A stretch of DNA of 64,000 nt from Colletotrichum lupini (Eukaryota > Ascomycota > Sordariomycetes > Glomerellales > Glomerellaceae), in contig NC_064681.1 of assembly GCF_023278565.1 (NCBI RefSeq), positions 2,480,001-2,544,000 of the forward strand, read 5' to 3'. The notes beneath the pieces are model-generated. The model was not told the DNA's origin. It did no database searches and saw nothing but the letters and a program-made list of their open reading frames with translations. Every line of letters begins with the position of its first letter. Within the stretch, counting starts at the first letter, position 1. Positions 11,444 through 21,139 of the stretch are shown piece after piece. Made by a program: the position numbers and the translations under genes.

Positions 11444-12543
11444 ATGCTCCGCCAGCGACAAGCCGCCGCAGCATCCGCCCCCGACCGCCGCTCTCAAAAG
11501 GATCAGATACCCACCATGGCGGGCGCGACGACGACGACCCTGGACAATGAGCGCAGTCCGCTGCTCCCACGCCACGAGGACGACGCACACAGCGAACCGC
11601 CAACCGAGGCAGAAGACGACGACGAGCAAGCCACTGAGAGCATGGCTTGGGCACGACGGAATCAGTGGATTGTGCTCGCCGTTGCGAGCGGCGCTTGCGC
11701 TGCTTTCAACGGCGTGTTTGCAAAGTTGTGAGTTGATATTCTCGATTCGGCTCATTCGGGGGACTATCGAGTGCGATGCCAAGACTTTTCACCACTTTGA
11801 GTCGACATCACAGCTTGAAAACCAAGTTCACTGTTTTGCTTTGCCAGAGCAGCTTGTTTCTTAGTTGGTAGCTCTGTGAACTAAATGCGCTCATTTTGAG
11901 TGTCTCGGGCACACTGTCGGGCTACGGTCTGTTGAATGCTTTACTTACAACTCCATAGGACCACAACTGAGCTCACAACGACAATATCTCAAGCAATCTC
12001 CAACTTTCTTCATCTTCAAGATATCGAAGGAGCCTTTGAGGTTGTCATGCGAGCAGTGAGTTGAATTGGATACTCAACATCATCAAACTGCTAATCCTGT
12101 CTCAGGTCTTTTTCGGTCTCAACCTCGTCTTCAACGGCATCGTGAGTTGCCCAGCCTTTTATTCTCACCTACGTGAACTCAACTGACACTTACCTTAGAT
12201 GTGGACCCTCTTCACAAAAGCACTCGCCAAGGGCCAGTCAACCACGCAGGTGTCCATCATGAACACGTCCTCCAACTTTGTCATCACCGCCATGCTCGGC
12301 TTCGTCATCTTCTCCGAGTCGCTGCCGCCGCTCTGGTGGGTCGGCGCCGCCATGCTCGTCGCCGGCAACGTCATCATCGGCCGCAAAGATGAGGAGGCGG
12401 ACAAGTCTGGCGACTACGCGCCGGTGCCGCAGCAGCCGGGTCTCGCTCCCGTCCCGCTGGATGGCGGCGACGAGGACAAGGACTCCGAGGACGAGGATAT
12501 TGTCGATTTGGGGGACTTGAACTCTGCGGAACATCGCACTTGA
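11444..12543 (+). CDS. TMEM42-like small EamA/DMT-type membrane protein
   Basis: A small multi-pass membrane protein resembling animal TMEM42, a half-size member of the drug/metabolite transporter (EamA) superfamily; substrate unknown. Exons 11444-11727, 11959-12055, 12106-12141 and 12199-12543 give 253 residues. Seen: a Ser/Asp/Glu-rich cytoplasmic N-terminus (residues 1-75), a first helix WIVLAVASGACAAFNGVFAKL, a helix through FFGLNLVFNGIMWTLFTKAL, then two helices ending in PLWWVGAAMLVAGNVIIGRK, and an acidic tail. Start is uncertain: a second in-frame ATG at 11516 would drop 24 residues. The very short exon 3 (36 nt) is supported by frame and by MWTLFTKAL, which matches TMEM42 MWTFF. Confidence 0.82.
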
Positions 12544-14374
12544 GTTTAGACTGAGGCGATTGCAAATAGGAGACCTTGTACATGTTTGCTTATATATATC
12601 AAGCATGTTGGATAGATAGACAATACCCCGAGTTGATTAAGAGTGGACTTAGATGAGCTCCAAATACTTCTCTCTGCTTGTATACAGCTGAAGCGACTGG
12701 CTCCACACATGAGTGTTTGCATGATCTGGTGGTCGCTACCTACCACTCGACGTATACCGCTCCTCAGAGTGCAAACGAGTTTCTATTAGCGATGCTTCAT
12801 CAAGCTATGCTCGTTTACTCTGCATTAGGAAAGAAAGAGACTGAAAAAAAAGTGAAAAAAAGTGATTCGAACCGGCATAAATAATGCTACAGCGAGACGC
12901 CAGGCATCTGTAGACTTTAAATGGCAGGTGCGCGTCAGTGAAGGAGAAGCCGCACGATGAACCACTGGCCCAAAGTGTACTTTCTCGCCCACCCCGACAG
13001 ACTCTGCGACTTGGTCGGCTATGAAGGACGACGAGGAGTGTATTCGTGTGGGGCTGTGTTGAACCGCAGAGGTGCCTGGTTGTGAAGTGTCTCTCAAGGT
13101 TAGTCAGCGAGAACTACTACCTTGCTTGCGCCTTTTACTCTACTCGACGAGGGAGATTATCCCTTGCCCATGTTATGTCGGGACCAGGCTCAGCTAGGAG
13201 ATGCGAAATATCCGAGTCCAGTGTCTAAGAGAATCTATAGCCCATCGCCTCAATCAAGATGATTACTAAAGCTTCTGAAAAGGGGGATGGAGGCCGCTAT
13301 CTCGCCATAAGTGAAGCATATTGATGGATGTAGTGGCTTGAGATCCGCATGACATGTAACTTATCAATATCATCACAGCTAGAAGAGTGAAAAAGAATAA
13401 GCCATCGTCCATAGCGTTGTACAGGACCGCGAGCCAACGGAGGAGGCCTTCGCCATTTCCGGCTAGAACTATCTCTCTCGGTTATCGGAAGGATACTGCC
13501 TATTGATAGCTCATCGATCTTTGGTCCCTACAAGAGTTGGGATGCAGGGTGGTTGGATAATAGGGGATGACCTAGATGGCCTAGATGGCCTAAGAGGAGT
13601 GTGCCTTGTATTAAAGAAATAACCTCCCTGAGCTCCGAAGAAGTACTGACTCACTAGCATATGTGCTGTCAAGAAGGAGAAGACGCCTAGATCTCACCTC
13701 CTTCCCTCTTGTTACAAAATCAACGCCAGGTAGCCGAGAAGTATATCAGAAAGCGCTGGCCTCAATATCGTGAGTCCTCTCAACCACCCTTAACCATTTG
13801 CTTCTTCCTTCAACCCTATGCATCTAGATATCAAAAGGGTCTCAACACCAAAGGGTTCAAGACGAAAAAAGAGTTCACCCCGCAGGTGCTGAAGTGGAGG
13901 CTACATCTCTTGGTGTTCATGCTGGGATTTGAACTCGGGTACTCGCTAAGCCTGTCGCCGAGTAGGCTGGCTGGCGTATGTGTAAATCGATCGTTGACCA
14001 TAAGACCATTCCGCTACCTGTCCCAGTTTGACCTGACCTCTCGACTTAGAGAGGCGCCTGCTGGTGACTGGAATGGACTGGAAGGGGGGGGGGGGTAAAT
14101 ATACCCTTCTCGTGTATTCGTACGGGGAGGTTGGTAAGATCGGGGCCGCGAGGAGGGAAGGAACGATGAGATATGCTTTCGCAGCAATTGAACACCGCAA
14201 ATCTATTTGACGTCTATGTGCCCAAACCCCTATATGTTCGTAACTAACATTGTTGTATACATACGCCCGACCTCCCAAGATGACCATGTCCCTCACCACC
14301 TGAATCACACATTTCAAACTCCAAAGTTCCGAGATTCGCCCGCACCAAATGGAATAAATCTAGAAAACCTCCGT
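12544..14374. other. Gene-free convergent spacer between TMEM42-like gene and CLC gene
   Basis: 1831 bp between two stop codons; unusually long for a tail-to-tail spacer here. It holds a CCTAGATGG tandem duplication near 13568-13590, two tRNA-like fragments (around 12865 and 13925-13975), and a run of 12 G at about 14083-14094. No convincing coding region was found on either strand. Confidence 0.5.
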
Positions 14375-16960
14375 TTACCGGTTCTCGAGCTCCAAAACGC
14401 CGTCATCGACGTCGTCCTCGTCGCCGTCTAATATCTGCGCCCCAGCCGGCCTTCCACCACCGCTTCCGCTGCCGTTGTTACCACCACCACCACCTCTGCT
14501 TCCACCGCCCATACCTCGTCGCTCTTCAAACGACAAGGGTTGGATTCTCCCGCCGGAAGCCGTTGTCACCTTGTCAGAAACCCACCCAGCCGCACGCCGC
14601 ATCGCACTCCACAGCTTCTCCTGGCTCTCCGCAAAGGCAGAATCATCGCGCGGATTCTCAGCGTGCTCGGCTGTGAACTGGTACTTGAGGCAGTCCTTGA
14701 CCGTCACCAGACCCGACAGGCGGCCGTGGTACTCGACGAGCACGACTCGTGGGCCGATTTTACGGAACAGTTCCATGACGGTCTCAAGTGGTAGGCGCGG
14801 ATGCGCTGTGACGGGCGTGGTATCGATGTAGCGACTGAAGTCAACCGACATGGTCGACATCGGGTCCAGGTTGACCGTCACAGTCGGCGTAAGTGGAGTA
14901 GTTGCGTTAAGTGACGCCGGCGGAGGCGAGAAGGTGCATCGGGCCTCCGGGTTGATGGGTCTCTCTCGCCGTACGCGGTCAATGGCGTAGCGCAGCTCGG
15001 TGCGGCCGATGTAGCCGACGAGGATCTTTGAAGTTGTGTCCTCGACGATGGGGAAGCCCTGGTACTTGTCCTCCTTAAGAAGCTTCTCAAGCTCGGAGAA
15101 TTCCATGCCGCTCACGGGCAAAGATGTAAGCTCCTTTCGCATCACTTCCGAAACGGGGACGCCAAAGTTGTGCTCTTCCTTGTTGTCTAAGAAGGGGAAC
15201 CCGCTGAACCAGATCATCCTGTCCGCAATGCCGCCCTTGCCGAACGTTTCGCTGACGATCTTGGTCACACCCACCACGATCATGGTGGGTAGAATGTACG
15301 TCAAGGCGCCGGTGAGCTCAAACATGATGACAACGACAGATACGGTAATGTGCATGATACCACTCAACGCGGCAGCAGCGCCAAGGAATGCGTACGTGCC
15401 CGGTGTGATACATGGTTCGTCCGGCTTGCAGGCTGCGAAGAAAGCACTCGTAGGATTGGCTTCGTGAATGGCCTGAACAATAATACCCACTGTCCGCCCA
15501 AATGAAGCCCCGATGGCCATGGACGGAACGAAGATACCAGCTGGGACTTTGCAGCCGTACGAGATGATGACCAGCAGGATTCTGAGGATCGTAGCCAGAG
15601 CCAGTGACAAGATATTGGACAGTCTCTTGTCTGGTTCGCAGAGGCCGTGGTAGTCCTCAGCTCCTTCGCATTCGAGGAACAGGATTTCCATGCTCTCGGT
15701 CATATCAATCCTCAAAAAGACGTTGGGATAGCAGATGATGGCAGTGCCGGCCGCGAGAATCGTTGCCTCCGCGATGGCGTACTTTGAAAGGTACTTCTTC
15801 CTGAATGCCTGAGCCCGCAGATTCCACTTCATCACAAAGGCGCCGTATAGACCGCCAAAGATGCCCAAGATGATGTAAAAGACAACCTCGAAGAAGTGCC
15901 ACGAGCGATCGTAGTGGACCTGGAACATGACGAGCTGTCCCGTCCTGAAGGGGTTCATGGCCGCAAGCACAGCCGTCGCCACAAGAGCGCAGAAGTAGCT
16001 GCGCCACAACGTCTTGAGGGGAAAGTAGTTAGACATCTCTTCCAGAGAGAAAAGCACTCCGCCAATTGGACTACCGAACGCGACGGCGACACCAGCAGCG
16101 GCGCAGGCGCTCAGTATCTCTCTCGTTTTGGAGGCGTTGCGTCGGTACTTCTCGAATAAGCGAGAAATAACGTTTCCGGTACACACGGCGTAGTGTACAC
16201 TGGGACCCTCCTTGCCGACGGACAGACCAGAGGCGATGGCCAGGGGCAGACAGACGGACTTGATCAAGAGCGTCCAGAATCCCAAGAATCCCTTCATGAC
16301 GAAGCCCGCAATGATGCACTTGATCTCCGAGATACCCGATCCCGCGGCGTACGGTGCAAACGACTTGACCAGAGTGGCCGACGTGAAGGCGAAGAGGGCG
16401 CCAACGACAATGTAGATAACGTAGTTGGCTGGGCCAAACCCCGTCCAGGGATACCACTCGTCGCATCCATTGTCCTCTCCCCAGCAGCAAAAGTTCTCGT
16501 TCAGGTAGAAAGCCGTTGTGCAGTGCCCCATTTTTATATCGGACAACCACTCCGTAATGATGTTCAGGAACGCAGCGTTGAGTCCAATGGCGATACCAAT
16601 CAGCGTGACGACGAGCCAGCCCTGCGCAGCGTCGTAGGACTCTCGCAGACGATACCTCCAGCCCGCCGCCTGACCTGTGTCGAGCATGCCGGCGCGCCGC
16701 CGTCGACGCAGCTTCTTGCGCGCCTGCTCCCTGGCGGCATCTTGTACCCAGTCTATGGTGGTGAAGTCCTCGTAGCGCTTGATCTCGGCGATCTCGTCCT
16801 CGATCTGCTGCTGCTGATGACTCGCGGGCGGGGCGCCGGCGGCCTCGTCATCGTGCTCGCTCTGTTCGGCGGTCGAGACGGCAAAGGAGATCCTCGAGCT
16901 GATGGAAGGGCGCGGGGGCCGGTGCGGGCTGTGCGAGAAGGATGTGCTTCGGGAAGTCAT
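14375..16960 (-). CDS. GEF1: CLC-family chloride/proton exchanger (Gef1-like)
   Basis: An intron-less 861-residue CLC protein, of the yeast Gef1 type found in Golgi/vacuolar membranes, where it supports acidification and metal-ion loading. Seen: basic cytoplasmic N-terminus (1-112), then the CLC membrane domain with selectivity motifs GSGISE (about 207-212), GKEGP with the gating glutamate (Glu251), SPIGGVLFSLEE with the internal proton glutamate (Glu308), and KVPAGIFVPS (about 471). Two CBS domains follow at about 600-665 and 710-790. Both glutamates being present argues for a 2Cl-/H+ exchanger rather than a channel. The GSGIS variant is shared with yeast Gef1. The tail is Gly-rich then acidic. 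Divergent from DPB3. Confidence 0.94.
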   Translation of the reverse strand: MTSRSTSFSHSPHRPPRPSISSRISFAVSTAEQSEHDDEAAGAPPASHQQQQIEDEIAEIKRYEDFTTIDWVQDAAREQARKKLRRRRRAGMLDTGQAAGWRYRLRESYDAAQGWLVVTLIGIAIGLNAAFLNIITEWLSDIKMGHCTTAFYLNENFCCWGEDNGCDEWYPWTGFGPANYVIYIVVGALFAFTSATLVKSFAPYAAGSGISEIKCIIAGFVMKGFLGFWTLLIKSVCLPLAIASGLSVGKEGPSVHYAVCTGNVISRLFEKYRRNASKTREILSACAAAGVAVAFGSPIGGVLFSLEEMSNYFPLKTLWRSYFCALVATAVLAAMNPFRTGQLVMFQVHYDRSWHFFEVVFYIILGIFGGLYGAFVMKWNLRAQAFRKKYLSKYAIAEATILAAGTAIICYPNVFLRIDMTESMEILFLECEGAEDYHGLCEPDKRLSNILSLALATILRILLVIISYGCKVPAGIFVPSMAIGASFGRTVGIIVQAIHEANPTSAFFAACKPDEPCITPGTYAFLGAAAALSGIMHITVSVVVIMFELTGALTYILPTMIVVGVTKIVSETFGKGGIADRMIWFSGFPFLDNKEEHNFGVPVSEVMRKELTSLPVSGMEFSELEKLLKEDKYQGFPIVEDTTSKILVGYIGRTELRYAIDRVRRERPINPEARCTFSPPPASLNATTPLTPTVTVNLDPMSTMSVDFSRYIDTTPVTAHPRLPLETVMELFRKIGPRVVLVEYHGRLSGLVTVKDCLKYQFTAEHAENPRDDSAFAESQEKLWSAMRRAAGWVSDKVTTASGGRIQPLSFEERRGMGGGSRGGGGGNNGSGSGGGRPAGAQILDGDEDDVDDGVLELENR

Positions 16961-18057
16961 TGTCGCATCCGCGCCGTGCTCATGTTCGCGGCGGTCGAGG
17001 AGTCGTGGTGAAGGGCCGGACGTCCCAATGAGTGTCGTCCCCGGAGTTTGGCTGCTTTTTCGTTCAGTTTGGCTCTTGTTCTAACAAGGCTTCGTATGGT
17101 GTGTAGTCGTAGATGTTCTCTAGGCAGGCTTTCTTAGATTGCCAATCACCAGGAGGAGGCACGAATATGTAGTCGCAGACTGCGGCGACGAGGCTAGCTG
17201 GGTGAGCAAGGATGATGAGGACAGTGATGGCCGATTTGCCGTCTCCCAGCTAATTGGGGTCACTGGGGACGCTGCGAACGTCTCCAATGTGGCGGGGGCT
17301 CCCCTGCAATTGGCGTTTAAGCTTCCACTTACCTCGCCCGGTACGCTGCACACCGGCGCGTTTTTAGTGGTCGCGTCCCAATGGCCTTTTTGGCGCGACC
17401 CGACTCTATCAAAAGTGATTCCCTCTCTCCTTGACGACCACATCTGAGAAGACATCTCACATCCACGAAAACCTACGACCGACGAAACCACGGCAACTAC
17501 CTAGCGAAGAAATCACTGCGTCACAGCGAATTAGCTTAGTCGAGACAAAACCAAGCAGACTCGACCGTTGACGCCGGTATCTCTCTAACCCCTTATCCTC
17601 CTCGGCGGCCACTCACGCCAAGGTTCAATCAGGTAGGCTGTTCTTCTCCTTCACCAAAGTCCGCATCTCAACCCTATGGCACGGCCAATTTCGACAAGAG
17701 CATAACAACCGGTGTTTGATGTGTTATGAGACGTTATAAGATAGACCTTGGATTCATTCCTGGACTCACTTACATGCACCCCATTAGACTGGATTTGCAT
17801 GAGCTGCGGAGATGGTCTCTGGTGCTTGGCCTGCGTTAGGCACCCTACAAGAGGTCGTCTACCTCAGGTACTTCAACCAACTCAGTTTGATTCCATCTTC
17901 CTGCATACTTAGGCACCTTGGGAGGTCTTACCGACTTACACCAGCTTTCATATCAAGGTCCATTGTCTCGTATACCTAGTAGCTAACATCAATCAAGGCA
18001 CATCATCTAAACCTCGCCTCCTGACAAGACACCACTCACATCCCATCCCAACTCACA
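16961..18057. promoter_or_regulatory. Divergent promoter region CLC/DPB3
   Basis: 1097 bp between divergent starts. An open frame at 17139-17447 (+) and its antisense partner resemble nothing known. No specific site recognised. Confidence 0.45.
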
Positions 18058-18890
18058 ATGCCTCCCAACAACAACGCGATACCTCCCAGAAAGGAGGTGA
18101 CAGGCCAGCCGGCCCTGCCTCGTAAGTCACTCACCTCCCTGCTCACGGTCTTACGGGTTATTCTGACAGCCCCTGACAGTGGCCCGCGTGAAGAAGATCA
18201 TTGGTACAGATCCAGACATTGGAATCTGCTCAAACAACGCGGCTTTTGTTATCACTCTGGCAACAGTATGATGCTCTCACCCATGCTCTTGCTCCTCATC
18301 TTTCATCGAAAGGGGCATGCTGACCCTCCACTCAAAAGGAAATGTTCATCCAGTACCTTGCCGCCGAGGGCCATAACATGGCAAAGGCAGAGCGCAAGCC
18401 CCGTCGTAACGTTCAATACAAAGACTTGTGTACGTGACTCTTGCGAAATTGTAGCTTGCTTCTTCTTAGCCTGGCTTCCCTTTGCCTCAAGCGGTTTCAA
18501 GGAGTCAGCAGAAGCATCATTGAAAAGTCACTAACAAGGCAAACGTACCCTCCAGCAACCGCAGTCAACCACCACGACAACCTCGAATTCCTCGAGGACG
18601 TCATCCCCAAGACGGTCCCCTACAAACAAATCAAGGATTCGGCCGCCGCCGCGCGCCTCAACCCCCGGAAAGCTGACCAGGAGCCCAAGAAGCGGCAATC
18701 GACCCTCAAAACGAAGGGCGCCAACGCAGGCGCTTCCAGCAGCGGCAACAGCAACGGTGTCAATGGCACAGCCGCCGCTGCCGCCTTGGATCCAGTCGCA
18801 GCTGTCATTCATTCCGACGATCCCAGCGCCCAGCTGGTCGCCGAGGCCCGTCGTGCGGCTGGGGACGAGGATGTTGACATGACGGGATAG
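18058..18890 (+). CDS. DPB3: Histone-fold protein, DNA polymerase epsilon subunit DPB3 / CHRAC type
   Basis: A CBF/NF-YC-like histone-fold protein. In yeast Dpb3 pairs with Dpb4 in DNA polymerase epsilon and helps pass on silent chromatin. Exons 18058-18121, 18180-18265, 18339-18429 and 18556-18890 give 191 residues. Seen: ARVKKIIGTDPDIGICSNNA (about 22-42), EMFIQYLAAEG and VQYKDLSTAV...LEFLEDVIP, which together form the histone fold up to about residue 105. The tail is low complexity (Lys, then Ala/Ser/Gly/Asn) and ends in an acidic EDVDM. The NC2-alpha (Bur6) family was considered, but the DNLEFLEDVIP segment fits Dpb3/CHRAC better. The exon 3 donor (GT at 18430) was chosen by frame. Confidence 0.85.
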
Positions 18891-19418
18891 GGAAAGTTCT
18901 AGTCCGTTCTTCCTCTCCGGCCGTTCCTTGGAGGGATAGCCCCTTTTTAATGAGCTCAGCGGGCATCTGGAAGCTTGGCAGACTGTCTTTTGCGATTGTT
19001 TGTACGGAATAGGAGCACCTTAGTCAAGGAGCTTGGGTCTGAACAGCCAATATTATAATAGCCAGGACCGCAGCATTCACCAATGAGGGAGAAAGGGACA
19101 CAATATTACGAAGTGTACGATGCATAATTGGTCTCCTTTTTTTTGCCACCGAATGAATATTGAATGGGTCTTTTCTCTCCCCAGATCCAACGATCCCTTC
19201 ATCCATTAGCAAAAGGGGGAAAGGTTCGTCTTCGACTCAAAATATCCCCTTTTTTTTTAGTTCTTCGTCAACAAAACAAACGCCAGTCCATGGATATGAC
19301 CCGTTTTCTTCGCAACCATAGTTGAAGTTGCCTCTCTCCTCTCCCTCAAGTACATCCTTCTCTCTCAAATAAGAGGAATTCGAGTGGTTGACCCTGCCTC
19401 CAGCCGCAACCAAAACAC
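18891..19418. other. Convergent spacer DPB3/LEA1
   Basis: 528 bp of 3' flanks of two convergent genes, with homopolymer T runs near 19138 and 19250. Nothing coding recognised. Confidence 0.45.
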
Positions 19419-20525
19419 TCAGTCCTCCATGGTGGCGTCCCCGTCCAGGTGTACACCCGCCGGGATAGTCCCCTCGGTCAACATCTTCTCCAGCCGGATA
19501 ATCTCCTGCAGGCTGTCGGCCTTCTTGATCATCTCCTTCAGCCGCTCCTTCTCCTTGTCCGTGAGCTTTATCCTCGAGAGCTTCGAAGGCGCGGCGCCGC
19601 CACCGGCCGTGCCATTGGAGGCTGCGGCGGCGATGTCGAGCTGTTTGGACTTGTTGCCCATGATCTGAGAAAAACACGCCAGAATGAGTGTCGAGTAGAC
19701 ATAGAATCTGAAGGAGGGGAAGAAGAGGGCGTGGACATACCTTGGCCGCCGCATCTGTAGGCTCCTCCGCCGTACCAAACAGCTCCCTCGCCTTCTCCCT
19801 CTCGGCCTCCTTGACTTTCTGGTAATCCAGGAACCGCACAGTCGGACACCTCCAGACAACCCAGTATCGGTAGTTCTAAAGCCCTCACTGTCAGCCTTCA
19901 ACCCCGCCATGAATCGCCCCCTTTTTTTTCCCGTCAAAGAAATAATAAGGAAAAGGGTAAACAGTTTGCAAAAAGCGCACCTCCTTCTTGGTCACCGGGT
20001 TATCCACCAACACCAAATGCGTCAACCGCTTGAACCCCGCCAACACATCCAGGTCCGCGAGCTGCGCAATCTGGTTCGACGCCAGCACGAGCTGCTGCAG
20101 GTTCGGGATCGCGTTGGGGAGCGACGTCTGTATGCTCGCGACACGGTTGTGCGCCAGCAGCAGCGTCGAGAGGCGCGTCGAGAGCGGGAAGTTGCCCAGG
20201 ACCTGGATGTCGTTGTCGGTGAAGTCGATGGAGTCGTGGGGCTGTTTTTTGCGCAATTAGAACAAACGGTCAGCCAGAGGACAAAACTCAAGGAAAGCCG
20301 AGGAGGGAAGGAGAGAAACTTACGCCTGCGACACCCAGGTTCTCAATCGCTGGGATTCGATGTCCTATTCATTCCAACCGACGCAAGACGCTATCAATTC
20401 TGGCCCTCAAAAAGTGTAGTATCTGCTCCTTTCACACAAAACGCACCTCGGAGATCAAGCTCTCGCTCCTTGAGCGGATTCAGGTAGGAGAGCGAGCCCT
20501 TGATGAGCTCCGCCGTGAGCCTCAT
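19419..20525 (-). CDS. LEA1: U2 snRNP protein A'
   Basis: Lea1/U2A' binds U2 snRNA with U2B'' in the spliceosome. Exons 20447-20525, 20324-20364, 19981-20241, 19741-19875 and 19419-19664 give 253 residues. Seen: MRLTAELI...LNPLKERELDLRGHRIPAIENLG at the N-terminus, then leucine-rich repeats (NDIQVLGNFPLSTRLSTLLLAHN, LQQLVLASNQI, LTHLVLVDNPV), the LRR cap NYRYWVVWRCPTVRFLDYQKV, and a C-terminal charged helix. This order is exactly that of the family. Exon 2 is only 41 nt. The last intron separates the LRR part from the Lys/Glu-rich tail. Confidence 0.94.
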
Positions 20526-21139
20526 CTTTGGTTTCTTTGGCTTTCGTTGGTGGTAGAAATGCTGGTGATTTGGTTGTGCTGGGGGTTACCTCTCTCGAAA
20601 GTTCTCGGGTTCGCCGTGGGCTCAGTGGTGATGCGACTCGGATTTGTTCGTCGAGCTGCGTCGTCGGTCAGTGGTGCCGCCGCAATTCGTTTTTCGTTGT
20701 CGCGTCTTGGGGTTGGTCGCGTGGGTATAATACTGGGTGGACGATTCGACGAGGCTGAAAAGTTGGCGGTCGAACAAGGCGCCCAAAATTTCCCGCCTGA
20801 TTAGAGCTGCCATCCCCGCGATTTCGTACTGTGTGTCTAATTCTCGACACGGCCCATTATACGCTACGGGTACGCCTGGCCTGTGATTATATTAATTGGT
20901 TGTGCACTGTGTCTTCCGCACCTTTCAACCAAAGCATGTCTCATTCCAAAGGTATTAAGTTGAATAGACATGATATTGTATTCGTCAGATAATATTTCAT
21001 CAATGAAGAACCTATCATTGTCAGTTAATCATTGACAAGACTCAAAGTTCTTCCCCCATGTGTTATGTATCTTGTATAATGTATTCACTAGGTATCTATG
21101 TTCAAAGAACCCTCGACCAAACGCCCAAGAAGCAATCCG
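20526..21139. other. Intergenic region LEA1/VPS15
   Basis: 614 bp between the LEA1 start and the VPS15 stop (tandem minus-strand genes). The part next to LEA1 is its promoter. The part beyond 20880 is AT-rich and probably the VPS15 3' region. No gene seen. Confidence 0.45.

Noticed and set aside
12840..12900. tRNA gene on the minus strand
   Set aside because: T-loop core is present but the T-stem (GCCGG against CACTT) does not pair and there is no acceptor stem.
13900..14060. Intact tRNA-Ser/Leu-like gene
   Set aside because: The 3' acceptor (GCATGAA) has no complementary 5' strand within 110 nt.
16193..17011. Long plus-strand frame opposite the CLC gene
   Set aside because: Antisense to conserved CLC motifs; composition is that of a shadow frame.
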